This document shows, one piece after another, positions 34,378-42,669 of a DNA stretch of 60,753 bases. The position numbers were made by a program, and so were the translations under genes. The notes under the pieces were generated by a model. The model was given only the letters and a program-made list of their open reading frames with translations, ran no database searches and had not been told where the DNA came from. Within the stretch, counting starts at the first letter, position 1, and each line of letters begins with the position of its first letter. Source of the stretch: DAOPJM01 sp964490325 (GTDB lineage Bacteria > Bacillota > Clostridia > Christensenellales > CAG-138); the NCBI GenBank assembly GCA_964490325.1, contig CAZBBX010000011.1, forward strand, positions 1 through 60,753, written 5' to 3'.

Positions 34378-34689
34378 GCGTAGCCTGCTCCGCTGCAGTC
34401 CCTTTTTACCCGCCGTTTATACCCCCTGTTTCATCCACATATTGTGGATAAACCCTGTGGAAAGTCGGTGGAGACGCTGTGGAAGGTGGGCGCTTCGGGG
34501 ATAGTTTGGACAACCCCCGCCTTTGTCCACCTAAAGCGCACAGGCTTTCCCACCGCAAAAATCCGTGCCGTGCAGGGGAAAAGGGGCGCTTTTCCACCGT
34601 TTCCCGCCGCCTACTGCTACTGCTACTTTGTTACTACACACACGCGCTTGCGCTTCGGGCGGGGCGCAAATCTTAAAGGAGGAGACCCC
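34378..34689. other. oriC region between dnaA and dnaN
   Basis: 312 bases without a gene. DnaA boxes visible: TCATCCACA (34431-34439), TGTGGATAA (34443-34451, perfect reverse-strand consensus), TGTGGAAA (34456-34463), TGTGGAAG (34478-34485), TTGTCCACC (about 34523-34531) and TTTTCCACC (34590-34598). The last is followed by a GC-rich stretch and a repeated TAC/TGC tract (34611-34637). Read on the other strand from the box, this tract gives the 3'-GAT-type triplets of a DnaA-trio element. This matches the box, GC-rich, trio order of the known basal unwinding system. Confidence 0.8.
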
Positions 34690-35787
34690 ATGAAATTCCG
34701 TTTTGAGACCAAAGACTTCCAAACGGGCGTACTGTCCGTCACAAAGGCGCTGCCGCTGCGCTCCACCATGCCCGTACTGGACGGCATCCTTATCGAGGCC
34801 AAGGAAAATAGCGTACGGCTGCTCTGCTCTGATCTGATGCTGCAAAAGGAATGCTTTTTGCCCTGCATGGTCGAGGAGGAGGGTCGCTGCGTCGTGCCCG
34901 GCAAGCTGTTTCCTGAGATCCTGCGCAAGCTGCCGCAGGGGGAAGTAAACGTTACGACCGAGGGCATGACCCTGTATCTGCGCTGCGCAAGCACCAAAAA
35001 TCAGGTGCAGTGCATTGCCTTTGACAGCTTTCCCGAGATGAGCTTTGGAAAGGACAGAGATGACCTTACGATGGATCGCGAGCTGTGCCGCGAAATGATC
35101 GAACGTAGCGCGTTTGCCCTGTCTGCAGAGGACAGCCGCCCCTTCATTGCAGGCGGTCTGGTGGAAACAAAGGGCAACGACCTGACGCTTGTTGCGACCG
35201 ATTCCTATCATCTGGCGCTGCGGCACGCGAGCTTTGATCACAGCATGGGCGAACGCAGCACCATCGTGCAGGGCAAGACGCTCATGGAGATCGCGCACAT
35301 GATGGAGGAGACCGACAAGGACGAGATCACCCTGTCCTTCACCAAGACGCATATCAAGGTCGATCTTGGCGAGCTTTGCCTGATCGCACGCCTGTTGGAC
35401 GGCAATTACATCGACTATCGCCGCCTGATCCCCGTCGACTGCCGTACCCGCGTGCTGATCGACCGTGAGGAGATCCTGCAATCCGTGGATCGTGCGCAGC
35501 TCATCGCCAGAGGCGGAAGCAACAGTATCATCTTTTCCGTTGGCGAAAACTGCCTGACCGTGAAAGCGGAAAGCATCCTTGGCAAGCTGGAGGACGATTT
35601 TGAACTGACGGTCGTGGGCGATCCCATCGACATCGCGTTTAACCCCAAGTACTGTATCAACATCCTTCGCGCCATAGAGGACGAAAAGGTCTACATGGAG
35701 TTTACAACGAACATCAGTCCCTGCGTGTTCCGACCGGTGCAGGGAGACCGATACGCGTACTTGATCGTGCCGATGCGCATCTTCTAA
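34690..35787 (+). CDS. dnaN: DNA polymerase III beta subunit (sliding clamp)
   Basis: 365 residues, three beta-clamp domains, starting MKFRFETKDFQTGV. Typical features: STMPVLDGILIEA, FIAGGLVETKGNDLTLVATDSYHLA, the VDCRTRVLIDREEILQSVDRA region and the C-terminal YAYLIVPMRIF. ATG 34690 follows AAAGGAGGAG. No recF or gyrB follows; a terminator and a convergent cell-wall hydrolase gene come next. Confidence 0.97.
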   Translation: MKFRFETKDFQTGVLSVTKALPLRSTMPVLDGILIEAKENSVRLLCSDLMLQKECFLPCMVEEEGRCVVPGKLFPEILRKLPQGEVNVTTEGMTLYLRCASTKNQVQCIAFDSFPEMSFGKDRDDLTMDRELCREMIERSAFALSAEDSRPFIAGGLVETKGNDLTLVATDSYHLALRHASFDHSMGERSTIVQGKTLMEIAHMMEETDKDEITLSFTKTHIKVDLGELCLIARLLDGNYIDYRRLIPVDCRTRVLIDREEILQSVDRAQLIARGGSNSIIFSVGENCLTVKAESILGKLEDDFELTVVGDPIDIAFNPKYCINILRAIEDEKVYMEFTTNISPCVFRPVQGDRYAYLIVPMRIF

Positions 35788-35798
35788 AGGGATGCAAA

Positions 35799-35824
35799 GG
35801 AAAGCTGCGGCTTTCCTTTTTTTT
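35799..35824 (+). terminator. dnaN terminator
   Basis: GGAAAG (35799-35804) pairs with CTTTCC (35811-35816), followed by eight T. Confidence 0.88.
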
Positions 35825-35832
35825 ACTTTTTC

Positions 35833-38756
35833 TCAGTCCCAAATGCGGTAGGCCATCAAGAAGTGGTTCGTCCAGTAGTTGGTGTAGATGCTGCTGCGGA
35901 TGACGACCTTGCCTGCGCTGCTGCCTGCATCGATCATCCTTCCGTCGCCCAGATAGATGCCCACATGACCCTTGCCCGAGCCTGTGCCGCTGAACACCAG
36001 TACATCGCCGCGCTTTAGGTCGCTAAAGGAGTTGATGCGCTGATAGCGGGAGCAGCTGCGCCAGCCCGTGCTGGTCATGTAGCTTTGGTTGACGCCCGCC
36101 TGATTGAGGCACCAGTAGACAAAACCGGAGCAGTCAAAGGTGTTGGGACCCTTGGCGCCGCGAACATATCGGCAACCAAGCTTGCTCTGCGCAATGGCAA
36201 TGAAGGCGTCCACACCCTGCCCATAGTTGATGGTGCTGCCCGTGGCGGTGCCGCTGTCCCCCGCGCTTGACGAGGAACCGGAGCTTGAACCGCCCGAGCT
36301 TGAGCTGCCCGAACCCGAGCTTGAACCACCCGAGCTTGAGCCGCCCGAACCGGAGCTTCCGGAACTCGTTGCGGCGGCCTTCTTGGCGTTGTCCGCGTTG
36401 AGCTTGAGCAGCGTCTTGTAGCCCACCTTGCCGTCCTGCGTGAGGCTGTTGCGCTTTTGGAACGCCTTGACGGCAGCCTGCGTCAGATCGCCAAAGTAAC
36501 CTGTGGCCTGCGAGGTGCTGAGGTAGCCGTAGTGCGCCAAGCGTTCTTGGATGTGCTTGACGTCGTCGCCCTGCATACCGTGGACAAAGTAGAAGGCGTC
36601 GTTGTCGGCCTTCAGCGCGGCGATCGTGCTTTGCCCCAAGCAGCCGTCCACGACCAAGCCCTTGTCCTCCTGATAGCGGCGCACGGCGGCAGCTGTGAGC
36701 TTGCCGTACACGCCGTCCGGCGTGCCCACAAGGTAGCCAAACTTGTACAAAAGGGTCTGGTAGCTTTGGATCTCGTCGCTCTTGTCGCCGATGCCAAAGT
36801 AGTTGGACACGGTGTCCTCGCCCAGCAGCACCTCGAACGCCGCCGCGTCGATGGTATCGCCTGCGGCTAAGCTGTTGCGGCTGCGGAAGCGGCGAACGGC
36901 GTTGGCGGTGTCCGCTTCAAAGGTCTCGTTCGGCTCTGTGGTCTGGTAGCCCAGCTCGTACAGCCGTTCCTCGATGATGTAGACCTCGTCGTTCTCATCG
37001 CCCTGCATGACCGCGTAGGTGGGGGCGTCGGGCGAAAACAGCGCCTCATAGGTCGCTGCGTCAATGTCGGCGGTGGCGGTCAGCCCAACGCGGCTTTGAA
37101 AAGCGATGATCGCGCTGCGCACGCCATCGTCATACAGCTCCTCGGGCTGATCGAAGTCCAAGTATTCCAGCTCCATCAGGCGGATCTGAATGTCCTTCAT
37201 CACGCCTGCGCTCATCCCGGGGCTTAAGACGTTGCCGTTTTCGGGGTGGATGGTCGGCTCAGGCGTGGGCAGGGGCGTGGGCGTTGGCGAAGGCGTGGGC
37301 GTAGGCAGCGCGGTGGGCGTAGCCGTCGTGTCAACGGTCAGCTCATGCTCCTCGGGCGCCTGCGTGACCTGCACGCTGATGAAGATGCTGCGCACGCCAA
37401 CGGCGTTCAGCTCGCCGCCGCGGGTCAGAAGGAGGGCGATCGCGGCGCAGGCCAGCAGGATGACGCCAACGATGACCCAGGTGAGGATCTTCCGCTTGCG
37501 GCTGACGCCCTTTTCGCCGTCGGCAGCAGGTTTCGAGGCGTTCGCGTTTGGCGCTTTTGCGGCGTCGGAGGCGGCGTCTGCCTTGTCTGATTTGGTATTT
37601 GCGGCGCTGTAGGCGTCGTCCTGCGGCCTTGTAGCTTCGGACGGCTGCTCCGTTTGCGTCTTCCCGCTCTTTTTTGCATGCGTGTCGCCTGCTTCGGCGG
37701 CAGGAAGGGTGATGGCAATGCGCGAAGCGTCTGCCTTGGCGCTTGCCTTGTCGGATTTGGCTTTTGCGGCGACGTCGGCGGCGTCCTGCGGCCTTGTAGC
37801 TTCGGACGGCTGCTCTGTTTGCACAGTACCGCTCTTTTTTGCATGCGTGTCGCCTGCTTCGGCGGCAGGAAGGGTGATGGCAATGCGCGAGGCGTCTGCC
37901 TTAGCGCTTGCCTTGTCGGATACAGGTTTTTCCGTGTCTGAGGCGGCTGCGGCTTCGGACGGCTGCTCCGTTTGCGTCTTCCCGCTCTTTTTTGCATGCG
38001 TGTCGCCTGCTTCGGCGGCAGGAAGGGTGATGGCAATGCGCGAGGCGTCTGCCTTAGCGCTTGCCTTGTCGGATACAGGTTTTTCCGTGTCTGAGGCGGC
38101 TGCGGCTTCGGACGGCTGCTCCGTTTGCGTCTTCCCGCTCTTTTTTGCATGCGTGTCGCCTGCTTCGGCGGCAGGAAGGGTGATGGCAATGCGCGANNNN
38201 NNNNNNNNNNNNNNNNNNNNNNNNNNNNNNNNNNNNNNNNNNNNNNNNNNNNNNNNNNNNNNNNNNNNNNNNNNNNNNNNNNNNNNNNNNNNNNNNTTTT
38301 TGCATGCGTGTCGCCTGCTTCGGCGGCAGGAAGGGTGATGGCAATGCGCGAAGCGTCTGCCTTGGCGCTTGCCTTGTCGGATTTGGCTTTTGCGGCGACG
38401 TCGGCGGCGTCCTGCGGCCTTGTAGCTTCGGACGGCTGCTCTGTTTGCACAGTACCGCCCTTTTTTGCTTGCTTGTCGCCTGCTTCGGCGGCAGGAAGAG
38501 TGATGGCAATGCGCGGCGTGTCTGCCTTGGCGTTCTCGGTATCTGCCTTCGCACCTGCCGTTTCGGGCTTGGCGTCTGCGGCGTATGCCTTTGCGCTCTC
38601 CCCGTCCGCCTTTGCTTCGCGTTGAAAGGCCAAGGCGTCCAACAGGATCGCCTCGTCCATACTCGGCCTGTTCCCCTGCGGGGGCGCGGCCGCTGCGCTA
38701 TTTTCTTTTGAAGTCGCCGTCAAGTCGTTTGGCAGCGTGTGCTTCCGTTTTTTCAT
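35833..38756 (-). CDS. NlpC/P60 endopeptidase with repetitive cytoplasmic tail (interrupted by assembly gap)
   Basis: Large type-II membrane protein. ATG 38756 (MKKRKHTLPND, GGGAG upstream) begins a hydrophilic tail of Ala/Lys/Asp/Glu-rich repeats of 51 or 55 residues (core SRIAITLPAAEAGDTHAKK). One membrane helix follows (ILTWVIVGVILLACAAIALLL), then three PG_binding_1 repeats, a Gly/Ser linker of about 40 residues, and a catalytic NlpC/P60 domain with Cys in NTFDCSGFVYWCL and His in KGHVGIYLGDGRMIDAG. The frame changes across the 100-N gap at 38197-38296, an artefact of the gap's arbitrary length, so the true repeat number is unknown. The reading frame itself is open on both sides. Confidence 0.85.
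37660..38500. repeat. In-frame tandem repeats of 153 and 165 bases
   Basis: The marker TGCATG starts at 37675, 37840, 37993, 38146 and 38301, with a diverged copy at 38466, giving periods of 165, 153 and 153 bases (55 and 51 codons). They encode the cytoplasmic tail of the NlpC/P60 protein. Confidence 0.85.
38197..38296. other. Assembly gap (100 N)
   Basis: Exactly 100 N inside the tandem repeats; a scaffold join of unknown real length. Confidence 0.98.
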
Positions 38757-38913
38757 AGCTTGCTCCCATAAGCGAAACGGGCGTAAGCTGCGCCCCTTTC
38801 GAATTTGTATGCTCCTCATTTTACTCCAATTTCTGCAACAGAGTTGTTAACTGCGCGTAAACAAAGGCTGAATATAAAAATGAAGGAAGCTGTGCAAGCG
38901 TGGTTTTTACGAG

Positions 38914-39012
38914 TTTTCCACCGTTTTCCACGGGATTTATCCACTTTATCCACCGCTTTATCCACAAATGTACGGGTTTTGGGCGTATATGCCCTCGCGT
39001 CCTTGTGGAAAA
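38914..39012. promoter_or_regulatory. DnaA-box cluster 2
   Basis: Sites: TTTTCCACC (38914-38922), TTTTCCACG (about 38924-38932), TTTATCCAC (38937-38945), TTTATCCACC (38946-38955), TTATCCACA (38958-38966, perfect consensus) and TTGTGGAAAA (about 39003). All but the last point the same way. It lies 4.5 kb right of oriC. Confidence 0.7.
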
Positions 39013-39019
39013 AATGTGA

Positions 39020-39051
39020 AATGCCGCTGTCGGGGGGCCAACAGCGGCATT
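39020..39051 (-). terminator. spo0A terminator
   Basis: Perfect 11-base arms AATGCCGCTGT and ACAGCGGCATT. On the minus strand a T-rich stretch including six T follows slightly downstream. Confidence 0.7.
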
Positions 39052-39167
39052 CCACGGATCATGAGGTTGGGGCATTCCTGCAAGGAGACGGGGCTTCTCC
39101 TGCAAGCTTCTTTTGCCGCGGCCGCGCCCTTGCCCGTAGGCGGCGCGTCCGTCGGCGGGGCAAGGCG

Positions 39168-39947
39168 TCAGCCCGCCTTACGGCTCTGCTCCTCCAAAAG
39201 GAGCTTGTCCGCTACCAAGGCGATGAACTCGCCGTTGGTGGGCTTGTCGTTCTTGCCGTAAATGTTGTACCCGAACAGGGCGTTGATGTTTTCGATCTTT
39301 CCCCGCGTCCATGCCACCTCGATGGCGTGTCGGATGGCACGTTCGACCTTGCTTGCGCTGGTGTCGAAACGGCGGGCGATCCCGGGATACAGCTCCTTTG
39401 TGATGCGGTTGATGCGGTCGGGATCCTCATAGACCATGCGGATGCCCTCACGCAGGTAGTGATAGCCCTTGATGTGCGCGGGGATGCCCGCCACCAAGAA
39501 TACGGCGGAGACCTTCTCGTCAAAGGTGCGCGGCGTCTGTCCGTATGCCACCACGCCGCCCTTGGCCTGCTCGTGATCGAGCATCTGAATGAGCCGCTTG
39601 TACAGCGTTTCCGCCTCCACGGGCTTGACCATGTAGTAGCGCGCTCCCACTTGGCAGCAGCGCCGCACCATGGATTCACTGCGCAGCGCGGACACCACCA
39701 CAACAGGCGGCGCACCCGCACCCAGGATGGCGGGGATCTGCTCCAGTACGGCAAGCCCGTCCATGTTGGGCATGATCAGATCCAACGTCACCGCGTCATA
39801 GCGCTTTTCCCCCATTTTTTTGAGCGCCTCACGGCCATCGGCCGCCACATCGACGGAGGCTATGCGGTCCTGCGCGACCAGGAACGATCGGATGGATTCC
39901 GCAAAAGTCGGGTTGTCGTCGACAGTCAAAATGTGAAACTTCGTCAT
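39168..39947 (-). CDS. spo0A: Stage 0 sporulation protein A
   Basis: 259-residue response regulator that commits cells to sporulation. Receiver domain (1-125): acidic pair in LTVDDNPTF, phospho-acceptor Asp in DAVTLDLIMPNMDGL, Lys in MVKPVE. The C-terminal Spo0A DNA-binding domain includes the hallmark SKVERAIRHAIEVAWTRG and the end KPTNGEFIALVADKL. ATG 39947 follows GGGAGGAGAAG. It is a stand-alone gene near oriC rather than next to spoIVB as in many spore formers. Its presence argues that the organism can form endospores. Confidence 0.97.
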   Translation of the reverse strand: MTKFHILTVDDNPTFAESIRSFLVAQDRIASVDVAADGREALKKMGEKRYDAVTLDLIMPNMDGLAVLEQIPAILGAGAPPVVVVSALRSESMVRRCCQVGARYYMVKPVEAETLYKRLIQMLDHEQAKGGVVAYGQTPRTFDEKVSAVFLVAGIPAHIKGYHYLREGIRMVYEDPDRINRITKELYPGIARRFDTSASKVERAIRHAIEVAWTRGKIENINALFGYNIYGKNDKPTNGEFIALVADKLLLEEQSRKAG

Positions 39948-40300
39948 CTTCTCCTCCCACTCGTGTCCTTTTTCCCTTCGGCACATGCATATTGTAGCAC
40001 ACGCTTTTTTTCGGCATACAGAGTTAAAATTGTACGAATTCACAGAAAAGGTACACGAAAGGTGAAACACCCAAAAATCGCCTATATGTGGCGTTTTTTG
40101 GTGTTTTCATAATACGACTTCTTTCCCTAAAGGGTAATTTTAGCTTCCCTAAAATCAGGTGCATCGCAGACGAAATGAGGCGATCGGGGATCGATTTATA
40201 TATGTATATTACTGAATGTTATACATTTTGGCTCCGTTTTGGAAAAGTTGCGGGAAAGCAAGCGCAGCCTGCAACTATTCCACAAAACGGAAGGAATACC
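39948..40300. other. AT-rich intergenic region with strong hairpins
   Basis: 353 bases upstream of spo0A with a -10-like TACAAT (minus) but no clear -35. It holds three hairpins: 40065-40106 (arms AAACACC and GGTGTTT plus inner pairs), 40137-40155 (ATTTTAG and CTAAAAT) and 40233-40291 (outer arms TCCGTTTTG and CAAAACGGA with inner GTTGC/GCAAC). No protein frame is supported. Confidence 0.5.
40233..40291. other. Long imperfect hairpin downstream of the nitroreductase gene
   Basis: Nine-base outer arms and a further inner stem ending GTTGC/GCAAC, about 16 pairs in total. It lies just downstream of the nitroreductase stop, so it may stabilise or end that transcript, though no long T-run follows. 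Confidence 0.45.
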
Positions 40301-41104
40301 CTATTTTTTCTTTAGATGCGCGTAAAACGCCGCCTCTTTTTCTTCATCCGCCTTGGCGATGCGGCCGACGGGCTGGGTGTACGCGAAAAACTCCTCTTCG
40401 CCGTCCAATTGGAAGAGCGCGTCCAGCGCCTCCCGATCGAAAGCGCCCACGCCGCAGGTGCCCAAGCCCAGCGCCTCGCACGCCAGATAGAGGTTTTCGC
40501 CGATGTGTCCCAGATCGATGGGTATGATGCGGTGCGCGTGCACGCCGTAGCGCCACTCCGCCCGATACGGCACCACCGACCAGCAGAACAGCGCGGCAGC
40601 CTTAGCGGCCCAGCCCTGCCCCGCCAACGCGTCGCAAGCAACGCTGTTAAGCTCCTCCACCGCACCAAGCGGCTCCAGCGCGTGCTCCAAGGGCAGATAG
40701 TGATACCGTCCTGCAGCAAGGCCTTCCACGTTGCTAAGCAGCAGATAGGTCTCAAACTCGTGTCTTGCGCCGCCGCAGGGAACGGTGCGCAAGGTGGCGT
40801 AGTTGTCGCCGCGGATGGATTTTACGCCCTGCGTCGCCCACAGCAAAAAGGACAGCTCCGTAAGGGACAGGGGGGCGTCCGTGTATACGCGGCGGCTCTC
40901 CCTGCCGTTTAGGAGGGCAAGGAAGTCGTTTTTAAGGGGCAGTGAGGAAAAGTCCTTTTCAAGCGGGATGCGCTCGGCGCTCACGGCGGGCTTGGTCAGC
41001 GGGGGCTGCGGCTTACCAAGCCTTTGATCGGAGCAAAAGCCCTCCAGATCGTGGAACTTTAAAAACTCGCGGCCGTCATGGATCCGCATTTCCGTTTCGT
41101 TCAT
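40301..41104 (-). CDS. SagB-type nitroreductase
   Basis: 267-residue FMN-dependent oxidoreductase of the SagB/thiazole-oxidase-like nitroreductase group. Features: NGRESRRVYTDAPLSLTELSFLLWATQGV (FMN-binding Arg region), TVPCGGARHEFETYLL, and CEALGLGTCGVGAFD. The group includes azoline dehydrogenases of peptide natural products, but no YcaO protein or precursor is adjacent, so a general redox role is more likely. ATG 41104 has AAAAGGGAGG upstream. Confidence 0.85.
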   Translation of the reverse strand: MNETEMRIHDGREFLKFHDLEGFCSDQRLGKPQPPLTKPAVSAERIPLEKDFSSLPLKNDFLALLNGRESRRVYTDAPLSLTELSFLLWATQGVKSIRGDNYATLRTVPCGGARHEFETYLLLSNVEGLAAGRYHYLPLEHALEPLGAVEELNSVACDALAGQGWAAKAAALFCWSVVPYRAEWRYGVHAHRIIPIDLGHIGENLYLACEALGLGTCGVGAFDREALDALFQLDGEEEFFAYTQPVGRIAKADEEKEAAFYAHLKKK

Positions 41105-41169
41105 TTGTATCGCCTCCCTTTTTTGCAAGCATACGGCAACAGGGACAAAAAGTAAAGAGGAGAAACGAT

Positions 41170-41388
41170 GAAAAGTAAAAGAAAGGAACGGTGAAAAAAT
41201 GAAATTGAAAGGGAGGATATCATCCGCCCGCCTTGCGGACGATATAAAATATCCTTCGGCTATTGCAAAACGTTCTGCTGCACAAATAGCGAAAAATCTG
41301 CCCTTTATGTGCCGCAGCATATTTCATAGCGTACACGATTTCATGCGCCGCAGGCGTATTTCACTTGCCCGCAAGGGCAAAATTCATC
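41170..41388. repeat. Interspersed repeat with TTTCA-separated mini-hairpins, copy 1
   Basis: A non-coding stretch built of short stem-loops (TGCGCC/GGCGTA, TTGCCC/GGGCAA, ATATC/GGCTAT) separated by TTTCAT or TTTCAC. It ends at the hairpin that serves the tRNA. A related, inverted piece is at 44299-44400. From memory this resembles ATTTCA-rich repeats common in Faecalibacterium-like Clostridia; I cannot check that here. Confidence 0.5.
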
Positions 41389-41419
41389 AAAAAAGCCACC
41401 TCCGAAGAAGTGGCTTTTT
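41389..41419 (-). terminator. tRNA-Asn terminator
   Basis: AAAAAGCCAC (41390-41399) pairs with GTGGCTTTTT (41410-41419). Begins one base after the tRNA 3' CCA; T-run on the minus strand. Confidence 0.88.
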
Positions 41420-41420
41420 C

Positions 41421-41495
<75 letters not shown>

Positions 41496-41508
41496 TCGAA
41501 CCTAAAGT

Positions 41509-41537
41509 ATTTTATCCGAGCAGGGGCTGTATTGCAA
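41509..41537 (-). promoter_or_regulatory. tRNA-Asn promoter
   Basis: Minus strand: TTGCAA (41532-41537), 17-base spacer, TAAAAT (41509-41514). Transcription would start about 6-8 bases before the mature tRNA. Confidence 0.75.
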
Positions 41538-41616
41538 CAGGCGGAATAGCTTTAAAATCCACAAAAACGTCTGATATCTCACGAATGCTCCCATATCCTT
41601 CCGAAATCATGCTTTG

Positions 41617-41645
41617 TTGACGAAAGTGGTGATTCGGGGTATACT
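41617..41645 (+). promoter_or_regulatory. holB-ricT promoter
   Basis: TTGACG (41617-41622), 17-base spacer, TATACT (41640-41645). Confidence 0.8.
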
Positions 41646-41694
41646 GTACACGGATAAAGAGGCGTTTTGCGCCATATTGCGGAAGGGGAAAGCT

Positions 41695-42660
41695 ATGCTG
41701 ACGGAGGATTGGCTCGATCGCGTTGCCGCGGGATCCGTGCCGCATGCGCTGCTGCTTTGCGGCGCGCAGGGCGCAGGCCTTATAGAGCTTGCACGCAGCG
41801 CTGCCGCACGCTTTCTTTTTGACAGGGACGACCCTGCCGCGCTGACGGATTGCCCCTTCTACATGGAGCTGACAAGCTACACGGTGGACGCGCTGCGCGA
41901 CCTGACGGCGTGGCTGAACGCCTGCTCCTACGCCCCGGGGCGGCATTGCCTGCTGCTGCCGAATGCGGATCGCATGAATCCGCAGATGCAAAACGCCCTT
42001 CTCAAGACGCTGGAGGAGCCGCCGCCTGCTTCCCTCATCCTGCTGACGGGCAGCGAGCAGCTGCTGCTGCCCACGGTGCGCTCCCGCTGCATGATCCTGC
42101 GCTTTGGTGCCGAGCCGCCCGAGACCGTGGCGGCAAGGCTCACGGCAAAGGGCTTTGCCCCGTCCGCTGCGCTGGAAGCGGCGCTCTTGGCGGACGGTGT
42201 GTACGAAAAAGCGGAGCGATACTGTTCTGCGGAGGAAACGACGTTTCGCACGGAGGCGTTCAAGCGCTTGGACGAGACCCTGTTTGACCTCACGCCCTTC
42301 ACCGAGACGGCGGCATTGTTGACCGTCAAGGGGCAGGAGGCGGACGAGGAGGGCGGCAAGCGCAGGGCGCGGGTGAGCGCGGAGCGCTTGGGCGAGCTGA
42401 TCGCCCTTTGGCAGTTTGTCCTGCGTGACGCTCTGCTCAAGCGCTGCAACAGCGCCGCATTTGTGGCTTTGAGCGCCGAGAAACTCAGAGAAAAGCTTGC
42501 ACGGCGCTTTACAACTGCCGAAATTCAAGGTATGATAGGATTGCTTTTGGACGCAGAGCGCAAGCTTGCGTTTCGCGCTCGACCCGAACAGCTGCTGGAT
42601 GGGCTGCTGGCGGGTCTTGTGAGCGCCGCACACGAACAAAACGAAAAAGGACGCGATTAA
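41695..42660 (+). CDS. holB: DNA polymerase III delta-prime subunit
   Basis: 321-residue clamp-loader subunit. It has HALLLCGAQGAGLIELARSAAARFL at the P-loop position, where the usual GKT is missing, so it should not hydrolyse ATP. Family motifs NADRMNPQMQNALLKTLEEPP and RSRCMILRF are intact. The zinc-finger Cys set of longer delta-prime or DnaX proteins is absent. ATG 41695 has GGAAGGGG upstream. Pairing with ricT nine bases downstream is a conserved Firmicutes gene order. Confidence 0.88.
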   Translation: MLTEDWLDRVAAGSVPHALLLCGAQGAGLIELARSAAARFLFDRDDPAALTDCPFYMELTSYTVDALRDLTAWLNACSYAPGRHCLLLPNADRMNPQMQNALLKTLEEPPPASLILLTGSEQLLLPTVRSRCMILRFGAEPPETVAARLTAKGFAPSAALEAALLADGVYEKAERYCSAEETTFRTEAFKRLDETLFDLTPFTETAALLTVKGQEADEEGGKRRARVSAERLGELIALWQFVLRDALLKRCNSAAFVALSAEKLREKLARRFTTAEIQGMIGLLLDAERKLAFRARPEQLLDGLLAGLVSAAHEQNEKGRD

Positions 42661-42669
42661 GGATACGAT

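Larger units (their letters stand above)
38757..39167. other. Intergenic region with a second DnaA-box cluster
   Basis: 411 bases between the NlpC/P60 gene start and the spo0A stop. The first 150 bases hold nothing else I recognise apart from the expected upstream region. 38914-39012 is dense in DnaA-box-like sites and 39020-39051 is the spo0A terminator. 39052-39167 shows nothing. Confidence 0.6.

Noticed and set aside
37425..38219. Frameshift or pseudogene in the NlpC/P60 gene
   Set aside because: The phase change coincides with the 100-N gap, whose length is arbitrary.
40301..41104. SagB dehydrogenase of an azole peptide cluster
   Set aside because: No YcaO cyclodehydratase or precursor is adjacent; only the nitroreductase subfamily resemblance is present.
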